In this document: piece after piece, positions 9,406 to 18,604 of the stretch
Position numbering within the stretch: the first letter of the stretch is position 1
Layout of the letters: every line of letters begins with the position of its first letter
Origin: Nitrospirales bacterium
Lineage (GTDB): Bacteria > Nitrospirota > Nitrospiria > Nitrospirales > UBA8639
DNA: 51,445 nucleotides
Assembly: GCA_009377845.1 (NCBI GenBank)
Contig: WHTE01000005.1
Location: 1 to 51,445, forward strand
Direction: 5' to 3'
Notes under the pieces: model-generated
What the model was told of the DNA's origin: nothing
Databases searched by the model: none
The model's input: the letters and a program-made list of their open reading frames with translations, nothing else
Made by a program: the position numbers and the translations under genes

Positions 9406-9931
9406 TTCCTTTTTGTATGTCTCCAGCCAATATACTTGACTTACCGTAGGTTTGAAAATTGATGTACTTCCACTCATTAAAATCTTACACAAACTTTTGC
9501 AAGGTATACGGACTCAACATTCCTAATGGCTTAATTCAAAAGTTAACAAAAAAAATCAATGAGGTATTAAATTCAAATTTTTTGAGCCTCTTACATAGCC
9601 CTCCCAGACAATCCTATCCAAGAAATATTTTGACCACGTTCGAAAACGCTACCAAGCCGTTGGTAGCGTTTTCGAGTGAGGATATTTCTCAAGGAGAAAA
9701 TTTTTCATAGTGTATCAGCGGCCTTTTTCGGTGCCAGGCATTTAGAAGTCATGAAACTTCAACTATATTACAACCTTGGGGAAGCTAGATGAGGTTGATC
9801 ACAAATTCCTTTGATAAATTCCATCGGTTCCTTCTGTTCCTATTGCATTTATTATGCAGAATTTTTAAGGTATATACTCCCCAATGTTTATTGCCAATCG
9901 TCTTTTTGTTTTCGACCAAGGAGCCCGCCTC
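9406..9931. other. Intergenic region holding a strong hairpin
   Basis: This gap of 526 bp is AT-rich compared with its flanks. An 83-codon frame (9459-9710) has no family signal, a low-complexity composition, and overlaps a long inverted repeat, so I do not call it a gene. The notable content is the hairpin annotated separately at 9620-9689. The promoter of the lipoprotein gene is presumably in 9700-9915. Confidence 0.5.
9620..9689. repeat. Long hairpin with a perfect 15-bp stem
   Basis: The inner arms CGAAAACGCTACCAA (9641-9655) and TTGGTAGCGTTTTCG (9660-9674) pair perfectly around a 4-base GCCG loop. Outside them, AGAAATAT (9621-9628) pairs again with ATATTTCT (9682-9689), so the whole forms a longer imperfect cruciform or RNA stem. 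No T-run follows either arm, so it is not a standard intrinsic terminator. It could be a processing site, a small RNA, or a solitary palindromic repeat. Confidence 0.8.
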
Positions 9932-10738
9932 ATGAATCCGAAATTTCTTTCTTATGTTTTGATCGTGACGAGTTGGATCATGGGCAGTTTTCTTCTAGGA
10001 TGTTCCAGCGTCGAACTGACAAAGGTTCCGAAGAAGCCCCTTCCCGCCCAGCACCCTCAATTGTCCGAATTACCATTGGAATTGCCGCCCGAGAGAGGCC
10101 CGCGGCGCCCCGTCGACGTCATCTCTCCCACCACTCTATCTGGTCCGGGACCGGAGATTATCATTGTGGAGATAGACCAAGCGCCCTTACGCACCACAGC
10201 CGAACAAGACGCGGCAGTGAAGCAACAATTGGGAGACCGGTTTGCCTTTATCGGTACGGAAGAAGTCCCTGCAGACCAGTGTCTGGTGACTGTGCCCTCA
10301 GATAATCCACCCGCTCCGCGTGCGATGGCACGATCAGCTGCTCCAGGGGCCTCCAGATATCGGCTGACATATTACAGTTACACCCAAAATGTAGCCGTGC
10401 ATGTCTGCCTGAAAGATCATCGGGTCTTCTCGGTGCAGGCGGATCCTCGTGAAGGATATCAGCCGGAAGAAGGTGAAGAAGAAATCACCGCTGCCATCAA
10501 TCTGGCGAGAACCGATAAAGGGATTGCCCGTGAGGTTCAGAATCTGCACGGGCATGCCATTCTCACCTCACCGGAGGAATACCGGTATTTTTGGGTGAGC
10601 GACGAAGCGGGATTTGGCGACCGCGTGTTTTGGGTGACATTTTCTGAGATGCCGGAGAGTCTGGCTCTGTATTTTGCCAGGGTGGACCTCACCTCTCAGA
10701 CGGTCCTGGATGCAGGGAAGGAGGCTGGCCCTCAATGA
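9932..10738 (+). CDS. Predicted lipoprotein, amine-oxidase N-domain-like
   Basis: The protein has 268 residues from ATG 9932 behind AAGGAG. A lipobox (FLLGC, Cys24) closes a hydrophobic signal, so it should be membrane-anchored. The middle and end (EITAAINLARTDKGIA; RVFWVTFSEMPESLALYFARVDLT) resemble the small N2/N3 domains that precede the catalytic domain in copper amine oxidases, where one reads di-acidic helix, strand and R-V-D-L-T elements. That match is by eye only. The stop overlaps an upstream ATG of the next gene (ATGA at 10735), indicating translational coupling. Alternatively it is an unrelated lipoprotein family. Confidence 0.7.
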   Translation: MNPKFLSYVLIVTSWIMGSFLLGCSSVELTKVPKKPLPAQHPQLSELPLELPPERGPRRPVDVISPTTLSGPGPEIIIVEIDQAPLRTTAEQDAAVKQQLGDRFAFIGTEEVPADQCLVTVPSDNPPAPRAMARSAAPGASRYRLTYYSYTQNVAVHVCLKDHRVFSVQADPREGYQPEEGEEEITAAINLARTDKGIAREVQNLHGHAILTSPEEYRYFWVSDEAGFGDRVFWVTFSEMPESLALYFARVDLTSQTVLDAGKEAGPQ

Positions 10739-10764
10739 CGATTCCCAACCAAGGAGCGCGTCAT

Positions 10765-11751
10765 ATGACATCCCTTCGATATTTCATCGCCGGTGTCGCC
10801 TTAGCCAGTATGCTGGTCGCCAACCCTGCTTGGGCCGATTGGGAATCCAAACCTTTTACCTGGGGACCGTGGAATTTACAAATCGAGATGAAGGATGCGG
10901 CAGGCCTGGGGCTACAAAATGTGTCCTATCAAGGCAACCAGGTGTTGGGCAAAGCCGATTTACCGGTGATTCGGGTGAAGTATGTCCGGGAGTGGCCGGC
11001 CTGGCATCCGTTTAGTTGGTTCGGGATCGGGCGATCCAGTGGACGGTGTGGACCATTCGAGGACCGGATCAGCCCGAAACGGCTTATTAAAAACCCCAAT
11101 TGCGATGGGGAAAAACTCTGTCAGGCCGAGCATACGATTCAAGGCGTCAAGTGGTTGGAATTAGGGGTCTACGCCAAAATCGGTCAATACCATCTGTATC
11201 AAGCCTGGTATCTGAGCGAAGATGGGCGTCTATATCCAAGTGTTCAGAGCTGGAATCTCTCCTGTAATACCGACCACGACCACCATGCTTACTGGCGGCT
11301 GGATTTTGATATTGGCGGGCCCGACCAGGATCAGGTCTTTGTACTCAATCGGAATTCTTCGAAGGACAATGGTTGGGGACCAGGGTGGCGAAAATATCTG
11401 GCGGAGGAGGAGGATGACAAGAAGCCTGCAAAGAACAGCCAGGATCGCGTCTGGTTTGTGCGCGATTACTCCACTGGTCAGGGTGTCTGGATTATTCCCG
11501 GCCCCTTTGATGGCAAATCGGGAAAGTTTTCGGATCGCGATGTCTCGATTCGCAAATATTACCGTGATGAAGATACCGGCTGGCCATTCGGTGCCCAAGG
11601 CGATTTGGAATTCCACAGTGATGAAAGCGTCCAGGAAACCAATGTGGTCTTTTGGTATGTGGCCCATCTTCCTCATAAGGCGGCGGAAGGGGACCGGCCA
11701 ATGCGCTATTGGATGGGGCCACTCCTCCAGATTCACCAGGGAACCCCATAG
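10765..11751 (+). CDS. Secreted protein resembling the copper amine oxidase catalytic domain
   Basis: The protein has 328 residues. The start at 10765 has AAGGAG in front and a clean signal peptide (cleavage near AWA-D25); an ATG at 10735 is also possible. LQNVSYQGNQVLGKADLP (50-67) resembles the opening of the amine oxidase core (HDVRY..ILYRASL). IGQYHLYQAWYLSEDG (139-154) aligns with VGNYDYVFxWxFxQDG, which holds the TPQ tyrosine. HDHHAYWRLDFDIGG (171-185) resembles the copper-ligand H-x-H and RLDxDxDG segment, and VVFWYVAHLPH (294-304) a third-histidine region. The TPQ-site Asn is Gln here, and the usual catalytic-base Asp region is not evident. Cysteines at 95, 113 and 119 may form disulfides. 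The fold assignment is a careful guess; the function is unknown. Confidence 0.65.
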   Translation: MTSLRYFIAGVALASMLVANPAWADWESKPFTWGPWNLQIEMKDAAGLGLQNVSYQGNQVLGKADLPVIRVKYVREWPAWHPFSWFGIGRSSGRCGPFEDRISPKRLIKNPNCDGEKLCQAEHTIQGVKWLELGVYAKIGQYHLYQAWYLSEDGRLYPSVQSWNLSCNTDHDHHAYWRLDFDIGGPDQDQVFVLNRNSSKDNGWGPGWRKYLAEEEDDKKPAKNSQDRVWFVRDYSTGQGVWIIPGPFDGKSGKFSDRDVSIRKYYRDEDTGWPFGAQGDLEFHSDESVQETNVVFWYVAHLPHKAAEGDRPMRYWMGPLLQIHQGTP

Positions 11752-12229
11752 CAACTCGAGGGATTCTTCCCTCAACAAGGTTCGTATTCTCAACCTCTTC
11801 GGGGGGACGCTCAGAGCAGGTTTCATGCAGAATCTGACCAATCCCTTGTTTAAGCTTCAAGCACAAAACCTTCGTTGTCACTCAGGCGGGCACAAAAGGT
11901 GCGGACGCACTCCGTTCCTCGAGCTCTCGGATCAACGCATTCTCCAAGAAGTAAACCGATGGCACGCCGTCTGAGACCGCACAGCATTCCCATTCGACTC
12001 AACACCACTGAACTTTCCCGCATCCGCCTCACAATCTTTACCTGCACGAGAAGCTCTTTTCTTGGTATCAAAGAAAGGACATCCCCTCGCATCTTTGGCC
12101 TTTCTGCATCATGTCATCGCCTTTTTCAGGAAGGGTTTGGTATGGTGAATGGATTATAAAGAACAGCTTCGACAATCAGATTTACCCATTTCGCTTCATC
12201 CCTCTATCCTCAGGAAGGAACATTGAGAC
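11752..12229. other. Intergenic region without a recognisable gene
   Basis: These 478 bp between two exported-protein genes carry only overlapping spurious frames on both strands. No terminator hairpin with a T-run, no RNA gene and no repeat was recognised. Confidence 0.4.
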
Positions 12230-12808
12230 ATGAAACGGTATTCAGGCACTCGACGCACACGAATCTGTCCACTGATCGCGTTTTCCTCCATCGTCCTGTC
12301 GTGTGCGCTGGGTTATGCGGAACAATCCATTGACGGCTTCCGCGATTTGAAGTTCGGGATGATGGAACAAGAAGTTTCAGCATTACCGGCCTGCCACAGT
12401 TCTACAGAATGTGTCTATGAACTCACCGATAAAAATCGATACCTGAAATTGACCTATTTGCCGGAACCAGTCCCCGGCGCTGCTGAATCCGCCGGAACCT
12501 CTCCGACCCCCAGGCTGGCACAAATTACCATCGATATGGGTCAATACACCGATGAATGGCATCAGCAGTTGCAGGTCATCCTGGGAGAGAGTTATCGCCT
12601 CACACACGATCTTACCGAAGCGACCATGCAATCGTTTCTTGCCAACCAACAAGACGAGCTGAATGCGGGGTATGAAGATGGGCAGGTGTTACTGAAGGTC
12701 GTGCGCCGCCCGTTCGGGAACATGACTTTGAAGGTGGTGTATCAAAATGCCGCCCTTGCCGCGGATTTCATTCAACACCTGCAAGCCGTGGCCTCATCCC
12801 CAAAATAA
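12230..12808 (+). CDS. Small exported protein of unknown function
   Basis: The product has 192 residues with a basic N-terminus and a hydrophobic export signal (about 15-30, cleavage near GYAEQ). AGGAAGGA lies about 12 bases before the ATG. The mature part begins GFRDLKFGMMEQEVSAL, a motif style (F-x-x-L-x-F-G-M-x-x-x-E-V) seen in small periplasmic or lipoprotein-like domains. One Cys pair (Cys55, Cys62) may form a disulfide. The protein at 32.8 kb has a comparable F-G-S-L-W-G start and may be a distant relative. No catalytic motif was seen. Confidence 0.75.
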   Translation: MKRYSGTRRTRICPLIAFSSIVLSCALGYAEQSIDGFRDLKFGMMEQEVSALPACHSSTECVYELTDKNRYLKLTYLPEPVPGAAESAGTSPTPRLAQITIDMGQYTDEWHQQLQVILGESYRLTHDLTEATMQSFLANQQDELNAGYEDGQVLLKVVRRPFGNMTLKVVYQNAALAADFIQHLQAVASSPK

Positions 12809-12896
12809 GATTCTCGGTGCCAGACCAGTCACGGCATAACTCCGCGGACACATGAACTGTTTATCCACACACCCTTGCCCCCTTGATGAGGAGTCG

Positions 12897-13289
12897 TTAC
12901 GAAGCTTCTCTGGGCACAGAATACGAAATGGGGACCAGCAAACGAGGTTGTAAGGTCTCCTCCCTTAAGAACAAGGAAAGCGGCAGCGTCACCACCCCCG
13001 CCTTCCGTTGCTGGTGCATCAGTTGTCGCCAACACCGGCGGCACAGATCATGATCCTTCATCGAGACCGCACGTCCCAGTTTGCTGGAATGAGGGTTCCG
13101 TTTTGGGGAAACAAAGACCTTCACCTCGCTTCCACATTTCGCACAATGGTTGACTCCGGTCGCACTGCCCCTTGCCACCCTGTGCGTCACCACCCCAAAG
13201 CCATCAGCGGCGTTTTTTCGTTTTGGATTCCATGCCTGTTCATGTGGAACAACTGATTCCGGCATATCCCATCTAAGCATTCGTCTCAT
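12897..13289 (-). CDS. Small zinc-ribbon-like protein
   Basis: The product has 130 residues, with AAGGAGGG five bases before its ATG, which argues strongly for a real gene. Two CxxC knuckles, CAKCG (near residue 50) and CRRCW (near residue 83), suggest a bound zinc ion. The rest is basic, so nucleic-acid contact is possible. No named family is recognised. It is convergent with the exported-protein gene at 12.2-12.8 kb. Confidence 0.65.
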   Translation of the reverse strand: MRRMLRWDMPESVVPHEQAWNPKRKNAADGFGVVTHRVARGSATGVNHCAKCGSEVKVFVSPKRNPHSSKLGRAVSMKDHDLCRRCWRQLMHQQRKAGVVTLPLSLFLREETLQPRLLVPISYSVPREAS

Positions 13290-13670
13290 GGCATCCCTCC
13301 TTGAAAAGAATGGTACCTGGCAATTATCTGCTTAACCGAGCAAGGGATATGCCTGGGACAGAGAAGAACGGCATATTAGGAGATAAGGGCTTATGGGAAC
13401 AAAGAAAATTGCTCGAAGGGCCCGAAGAGTAGGATTAAGAAGATAGGCAAGTTGTGCGGTGTACGGGCATATCTTTCCCGTGTGATTTCTCTGAAATTTT
13501 GACAGCTGTTGGAACCTTTGACAGGCAGCAATGGCACCCTCAAGTCCATCGTCCCCCCCATGGCTTCTTCAGTGTTTGAAGTGTGGATAGACCAGTACGT
13601 CCCAAGGAATCTTTCTATGCAGCCATATGTCTCTGTTCCTGACAACCGCCAAATGCTCAAAAACTCGCAA
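13290..13670. other. Intergenic region without a recognisable gene
   Basis: Some 380 bp lie between the zinc-ribbon gene and the receiver gene. A minus-strand frame of 103 codons (13391-13702) overlaps the end of the receiver gene out of frame and has no family signal. Nothing else was recognised. Confidence 0.35.
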
Positions 13671-14120
13671 TCAGACCGGAACCCTCTCCGGTGCGGATTC
13701 ATTCAAAATCAGCCAATAGAGCCCCAGGTTTTGAACCGCTTGGGTAAACTCTTGAAAGTCCACTGGCTTTCGAACATAGCTATTGGCTCCTAATTGATAG
13801 CTCTTCACGATATCCTGCTCTTCCTTGGACGAGGTGAGGACTACCACTGGCAGGAACTTCGTCCGATCGTCAGCTCGCAGCCGTCGTAACACTTCCAGCC
13901 CATCGATCTTGGGGAGCTTGAGGTCCAACAAAATAATTTGAGGCATATGGCTCATATCACGACCGGCATGGGCTCCGGTTCCGAATAAATATTCCAACGC
14001 CTCGACACCGTCTCGCGCCACCACGACTTCATTTTTAATATTGTTTTTCTTGAGCGCCCGCATTGTCAGCTCTTCATCGTCGGGATGATCTTCCACTAAC
14101 AGAATCACTTTGTTGGTCAT
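13671..14120 (-). CDS. Receiver-only response regulator (Rcp1-like)
   Basis: The protein has 149 residues from ATG 14118-14120, which has GGAGG six bases upstream; the longer upstream frame has no such signal. It is a single CheY-like receiver: acidic pair near VEDHPDDEE, phosphoacceptor Asp in ILLDLKLP, Thr in VVVLTSS, Lys in YVRKPVD. The HPDDEE and [10 protein letters not shown] patterns match the Rcp1 group that partners phytochrome-type and related kinases. It starts 20 bp after the histidine kinase, so it is very likely the phosphate acceptor of that kinase. It has no output domain, so the signal must pass to another protein. Confidence 0.93.
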   Translation of the reverse strand: MTNKVILLVEDHPDDEELTMRALKKNNIKNEVVVARDGVEALEYLFGTGAHAGRDMSHMPQIILLDLKLPKIDGLEVLRRLRADDRTKFLPVVVLTSSKEEQDIVKSYQLGANSYVRKPVDFQEFTQAVQNLGLYWLILNESAPERVPV

Positions 14121-14140
14121 AGTATCCTCCTTGGTTTGCC

Positions 14141-15877
14141 TTACAACGTAAAATGAAAGGTTGCGCCTTTGCCCACCGCTCCCTCTGCCCAAATTTGCCC
14201 GCCATGCCGTTGAATAATACGATGCACCGTCGCCAGTCCCACCCCCACACCCGGGTATTCCGTATAAGCATGAAGCCGTTGAAAGGCGCCGAAGAGTTTA
14301 TGTACATATGTCATATCAAAACCCGCCCCATTGTCTGTGACAAAATACGCCGACTGTCCTTTGTATTGCCCATGACCGAATTCAATGCGAGGGTGGGCTT
14401 GTTGCCGGGTAAACTTCCACGCGTTGCCTAATAAATTTTCTAATACCGCTCGCAGCAATTGCGGGTCAGCGGTGGCGAACACGTTATTGGCCACGAGACA
14501 TTCCACCTGCCGATCCGGTTCCATTTTTTGAAAGTCGTCAAGAACGGCCCGGACCACGGCACTCATATCAAAGGTCTGGGTATGAATTTCAGCTCGAGTC
14601 AACCGTGCCAGATTGAGCATGGCATCAATGAGCTGGGACATTCGCTGACTGGATGCCCGCACCCGGCGCAAATAACTTCGCCCTGACTCATCAAGTTTTT
14701 CATCATAGTCTTCCAGCACCGCCTGGCTAAATCCATCGATCCCGCGCAACGGGGCGCGTAAATCATGCGAGACCGAATAACTAAAGGCTTCAAGTTCTTT
14801 ATTACTGGCCTCGAGTTGTGCCGAGCGCTGGACGAGCTGGGAATTGAGTTTGCGTATATCGTCCTCCGCCCGCTTCCGCTCCGCCACTTCCCGAATGAGC
14901 TCCGCATTCGACGCGGCCAACTTTCCTGTTCGCTCCTGCACGCGCTTTTCCAGAGTATCTTTCGCCTGACGAAGGGTCTCTTCAGCCCACTGGCGCTCAT
15001 GAATTTCCAATTCCAAGTGTTTATTGGCGTCTTGCAGCGCGCCGGTTCGTTCTCGTACCTGATCTTCCAACTCGCTCGCGACCCGTCCAAGTTTTAACAC
15101 GACTAACCCGAAACCTCCCATCCATAAAAAGACCAGCATTCCCATCAATCCATAGGTCTCCTGCCAATTCATGCCCACCACCGTCTCTAACGAATCAACG
15201 GGATAGACGACCTCCAACATGCCGCCCACTTGCCCGATCCGCCAATCACGCTTTGGACTGTCGGGATGTCCGTTATGACATTCCACGCATGCTCCCTGCA
15301 TCCGATCGGCCTTCGCGAAACGGAGGGACTCACGCCCCTCGACTTGTTCAAGCCGATAAAACGGCTCATCAGGATGTTCCGTGAAAAATTCCCAGGCCTC
15401 TTGCTGAAAGGCATCGATGAGTCCGCCTGAATCTCCACCTTGGGAAAACGGATACGGACTCAGCAACCGCAATTGTTCGCCGGGTCGTCCTCCGACCAAC
15501 CGCCTGCCCATATTCCGGCTTAAGGTCTCAGGTAGAGGAATTTTCCCTTGATGGTCTCGATACCCTGCCGAGGCTTCGATTCCCTGGTCATGAAGCCGTT
15601 GAACCACTTCCACGGTGTACCATGTCCGCATTTCATTCAGCGCTCTGATATAAATATCGGCTCCCCGAAAGGCCATGGCCGTCACCATTTGGGTTTTCAA
15701 ATGGGAAATATGGAAATAAATCACGATTAAACAGAGTCCAAATAGCACGGTTAACACCAAAATCGTGTGTTTGTGGAGGATTTCCAGACCACCAAGGACC
15801 CTATTCACAAACTTTCGCCACAGTCCCAAGACCTGCAACGGCAGTGCTTTACGAAGAGTTAACTCTGATACCGGCAT
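14141..15877 (-). CDS. Membrane histidine kinase with a periplasmic heme-c DUF3365-type sensor domain
   Basis: The kinase has 578 residues: TM helix 1 (about 38-58), a periplasmic DUF3365/Tll0287-like domain (about 65-235), TM helix 2 (about 243-262), then a long coiled coil (270-362). HisKA follows, with the phospho-His in SHDLRAP (His371), then HATPase (N-box [10 protein letters not shown] 481-490, DNGAGF 515-520, GVGVGLAT 543-550). The sensor contains CVECHN at 197-202, a c-type heme attachment site. It therefore probably senses redox state, oxygen or a small ligand through heme. The cognate receiver is 20 bp downstream. The ligand is unknown. Confidence 0.92.
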   Translation of the reverse strand: MPVSELTLRKALPLQVLGLWRKFVNRVLGGLEILHKHTILVLTVLFGLCLIVIYFHISHLKTQMVTAMAFRGADIYIRALNEMRTWYTVEVVQRLHDQGIEASAGYRDHQGKIPLPETLSRNMGRRLVGGRPGEQLRLLSPYPFSQGGDSGGLIDAFQQEAWEFFTEHPDEPFYRLEQVEGRESLRFAKADRMQGACVECHNGHPDSPKRDWRIGQVGGMLEVVYPVDSLETVVGMNWQETYGLMGMLVFLWMGGFGLVVLKLGRVASELEDQVRERTGALQDANKHLELEIHERQWAEETLRQAKDTLEKRVQERTGKLAASNAELIREVAERKRAEDDIRKLNSQLVQRSAQLEASNKELEAFSYSVSHDLRAPLRGIDGFSQAVLEDYDEKLDESGRSYLRRVRASSQRMSQLIDAMLNLARLTRAEIHTQTFDMSAVVRAVLDDFQKMEPDRQVECLVANNVFATADPQLLRAVLENLLGNAWKFTRQQAHPRIEFGHGQYKGQSAYFVTDNGAGFDMTYVHKLFGAFQRLHAYTEYPGVGVGLATVHRIIQRHGGQIWAEGAVGKGATFHFTL

Positions 15878-16011
15878 AGGTCCTTACAATTTCCGATTAA
15901 GTCCGTTCATACCCATCCGTCTTCGAGGGAAGTCCTCTGACATACGCTATCGGATCATTACCCACAAAATTGAGCCATCGCTCTCAAGCGAGAACCATCC
16001 CCAAACGCACT
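15878..16011. other. Promoter region of the sensor kinase operon
   Basis: This short gap upstream of the kinase start precedes the decayed RRM gene. I saw no clear -35/-10 pair reading toward the kinase. Confidence 0.3.
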
Positions 16012-16220
16012 GAAAATATCGGTGGAGGACATTCCTATTTCTTCGCATGGAACTGCAGGGTCGGCTCAAGTCATCCTGGACCGATTCACCGGACGATCAC
16101 AATGTTGTGAGGTTGCGGACATGAGCACTCAGAAAGAGGCGCAAGGGGCCATCAATGGCCTCTATGGCACCGACGTGGGTGGACGAGTTTTTGTGGTGGG
16201 TGCTCTTCAATCGGCATTCA
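16012..16220 (+). pseudogene. Decayed RRM RNA-binding protein gene
   Basis: A plus-strand frame reads KISVEDIPISS, then AQVILDRFTGRSQCCEVADMSTQKEAQGAINGLYGTDVGGRVFVVGA. Bacterial RRM proteins have the order K-I-F-V-G-N-L, then V-I-x-D-R-x-T-G-R-S-R-G-F-G-F-V-E-M-x-T, then EAQxAIxxLNGTxxxGRxLxVxEA. Three losses are visible: no start codon (CTG before KIS), a missing stretch of about a dozen residues after the first strand, and the RNP1 aromatic core GFGFVEM degraded to QCCEVADM. The aromatic residues that stack on RNA are thus gone. An ATG-started frame at 16022 remains open, but it is unlikely to be functional. Confidence 0.65.
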
Positions 16221-16279
16221 CCGTCACGATTGACGCACAGTCATTGTGCGGAACATTTTCCCCAAGCTGTCTCGTCCAA

Positions 16280-18604
16280 TTACACGGGAGCTTGATTTTG
16301 TGCGGCAACGGCCATAAAGGCTTCTTCCGACTCTGATAAGCTGCCGGAACTGGTGTCTTCAGCCGTCGTAGTCTCCAGCTCCTGGTCTTCCTCATACGTT
16401 TGCCGCACTTCAAGAATTTCAATATCTAATTGGGCATCCGGGTACAATCTTCGCAAATCCCACTCCGTAATCCACCCGCGAACATACTCTCGCATCCGTG
16501 TGCTGGATAATTTTTCTACGGCAGAAACGGGCGGCGGCGTCCAACTATACGCCGATCCATGAAGCGAGCGGAGCCGCTCATATAAGGCATCCACCATAGA
16601 CTCATAAGGACGAACCAGTGGTTCACTTTCCTGTTCAATCAGTCGGAGACCCTGGACAGCATGTAACGCCTGGGCATAGGCTTCATCCGCCCCACCTTCC
16701 TGACATAACAGCTCAATTTTCCGGGAATCCTGTTTTGCCTCCAGAACCACACTTTGAAAATCATCCGTCAATGCCACAATGGCCCCAATCGCCGGACAGG
16801 CATATTCGGCTAACACCCCCATCCACCGCGCCACTTCCATATAGGATTTGGTCCGTTGTTTAAACGAATAACGGCCGATAATTTCAGCCTCGTCAATGAG
16901 CAAGATCCAGCCTTTGTAGCCCGCGGCCACCATCAGCCGCGAGACAAATTGGAACCGATGCAAGGCCAGTTCCTGATTGGTTAGTTTGTTGAACGTATAA
17001 GGAGCCTCGGGAGGACACCCCTGAAGATATTTATTGAGTTGACTATTACTCAATGGGTCTCCTGCCCAATACCGGATCATGCGATGACTCAGCTCAGGAT
17101 CATTGATCATCCGCTCATAGAGATATAGGGTCGCGGCAAATCGGGAATCGCATCCTTGGCCATCCCGATGCGCCCAATCATACAAATCGGCATAGTGAGG
17201 GCTCTGAAAATTCAGGTCACCGGATATTTCCGTAAGGGCATCCCCATGCTTTCCTGGAACAATGGCATGAGTGATGGCAGCACGAAAAAGGGTCACAACA
17301 TTGTAGAGGGGCGTTTCCTTACTGATCACAATAGGACTACAGACAAAGTTATTCTCTAGCGCCACCTGTTGCAGTGCTTGAAGAAGATGGGACTTCCCGC
17401 TTCCAAATCCTCCTTCAATCACGAGACCTTTGGTGGACGTGTTATGAGGAATGTGTGCTTCCATTTGTTGAAGCATCCGTCTGAATTTTCCTTCCAAATC
17501 CGGTTGGTGACTTCCAAACACCTGCACCACATCACGATTAGGCACCCCGGATCGCAAGGCTTCCATGGCACGTTGGTGCCCAACATCTCCATTGGCCATT
17601 GCCGGCCGATCAGCGTATTCCATTTTTCCGAGATCATGTTCTTCCCCAACATGCTCGAATCCAAGACGAATCAGAGCCCCTAGGGGATTTTGATACTGGC
17701 GGTCACGAACTTCATCCCAAATGCGCAATTTCAAGGCTTCGTACCGGTTGAGTCCTCGACGCCCGTCTGTCAAAAATTCCGGCGGCACGTGAACCACGAG
17801 CAAGAAACTTTCTAATTCATCCGTCCCATCGATAAACTGGCGAAGCATTTCGTACGTATCCAGCGTGGCAGAGACCCCATAATACAAGCCTTCCGGAGCA
17901 TCCGGTTTTTTACTGACCAAACATCGACTCAAGTCCAAGGAGACAACCAGCCCTGTTTTACCTGCTAACCGCAACCAACGGGATAACGAAACAAACATGT
18001 ATCGGGCATTGGTCCGCCCGATTTTTTGAAAAATGAGGGCTTCCTTGAGAGCCGAAATCTGACGAATCTCCCCGCACAGCCAAGCCTTAACCGGTTCCGT
18101 CATAAAGGGGCTTTCCGAACCGGAGTCCATTTGCCCCAAACACAATCGGATCATCGCCATACGAAATTCCTGGCACATCTGAGTATCCTGATAGATGGCC
18201 CGCTCCAACCAACTATTCAAATCCCGGCGCAATAACGGTTCGGCCCGTTCATTCATCCGGGCAACTCCAGCCATACAAAACTCCCCTTTGCCTTCTGGTA
18301 TCTGATACCCGTTTTCTTGAAGGAGTCGACGGACAAATTGTGATGCCAGGTCATCCCATGGAATTCGGCGAGCAACCTGATGAAAGAACTTATCCATCAT
18401 ATGAATCTTGGTGTCTTTGGCATCGACCGAGACGCACGCATACCCCTCATGCTGGGCCACCGTGGCTAATTGGCTTTGTACGCCCACCCGATCGCTGTCA
18501 GAAGCCGTCACCACAAACTTGACGGATGATCCTCCTTGCCCAACAAATCGTTGAAGGTATTCTTGCCGAAGCGTGTGAAACCATTCTTGAGGCCGTAAAT
18601 CCAT
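16280..18604 (-). CDS. BrxD/DUF2791-type double P-loop ATPase, paralogue 2
   Basis: The protein has 774 residues; AAGGA lies about 9 bases before ATG 18602-18604. The second half is an active-looking ATPase of the BREX ATP-binding (BrxC/BrxD, formerly DUF2791) type: RAMEALRSGVPNRDVV (345-360), Walker A GGFGSGKS (398-405), ISKETPLYNV, LSHRMIRYWAGDP and Walker B WILLIDEAE (566-574), with ALTDDFQS as a sensor segment. The first half (about 24-310) has the same strand order but no Walker A (VVTASDSDRV at 31-40), so it looks like a dead duplicate domain. The acidic tail may be flexible. It is strongly similar along its length to the next upstream gene, a tandem duplication. No BREX partner genes are in the window. 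Confidence 0.85.
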   Translation of the reverse strand: MDLRPQEWFHTLRQEYLQRFVGQGGSSVKFVVTASDSDRVGVQSQLATVAQHEGYACVSVDAKDTKIHMMDKFFHQVARRIPWDDLASQFVRRLLQENGYQIPEGKGEFCMAGVARMNERAEPLLRRDLNSWLERAIYQDTQMCQEFRMAMIRLCLGQMDSGSESPFMTEPVKAWLCGEIRQISALKEALIFQKIGRTNARYMFVSLSRWLRLAGKTGLVVSLDLSRCLVSKKPDAPEGLYYGVSATLDTYEMLRQFIDGTDELESFLLVVHVPPEFLTDGRRGLNRYEALKLRIWDEVRDRQYQNPLGALIRLGFEHVGEEHDLGKMEYADRPAMANGDVGHQRAMEALRSGVPNRDVVQVFGSHQPDLEGKFRRMLQQMEAHIPHNTSTKGLVIEGGFGSGKSHLLQALQQVALENNFVCSPIVISKETPLYNVVTLFRAAITHAIVPGKHGDALTEISGDLNFQSPHYADLYDWAHRDGQGCDSRFAATLYLYERMINDPELSHRMIRYWAGDPLSNSQLNKYLQGCPPEAPYTFNKLTNQELALHRFQFVSRLMVAAGYKGWILLIDEAEIIGRYSFKQRTKSYMEVARWMGVLAEYACPAIGAIVALTDDFQSVVLEAKQDSRKIELLCQEGGADEAYAQALHAVQGLRLIEQESEPLVRPYESMVDALYERLRSLHGSAYSWTPPPVSAVEKLSSTRMREYVRGWITEWDLRRLYPDAQLDIEILEVRQTYEEDQELETTTAEDTSSGSLSESEEAFMAVAAQNQAPV

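Noticed and set aside
9459-9710. An 83-codon gene downstream of hrpB
   Set aside because: It has no family signal, low-complexity composition and overlaps the long hairpin at 9620-9689.
16022-16336. An intact RRM protein gene
   Set aside because: The RNP1 aromatic core and a segment after the first strand are lost, and the likely natural start codon is gone; kept as a pseudogene.
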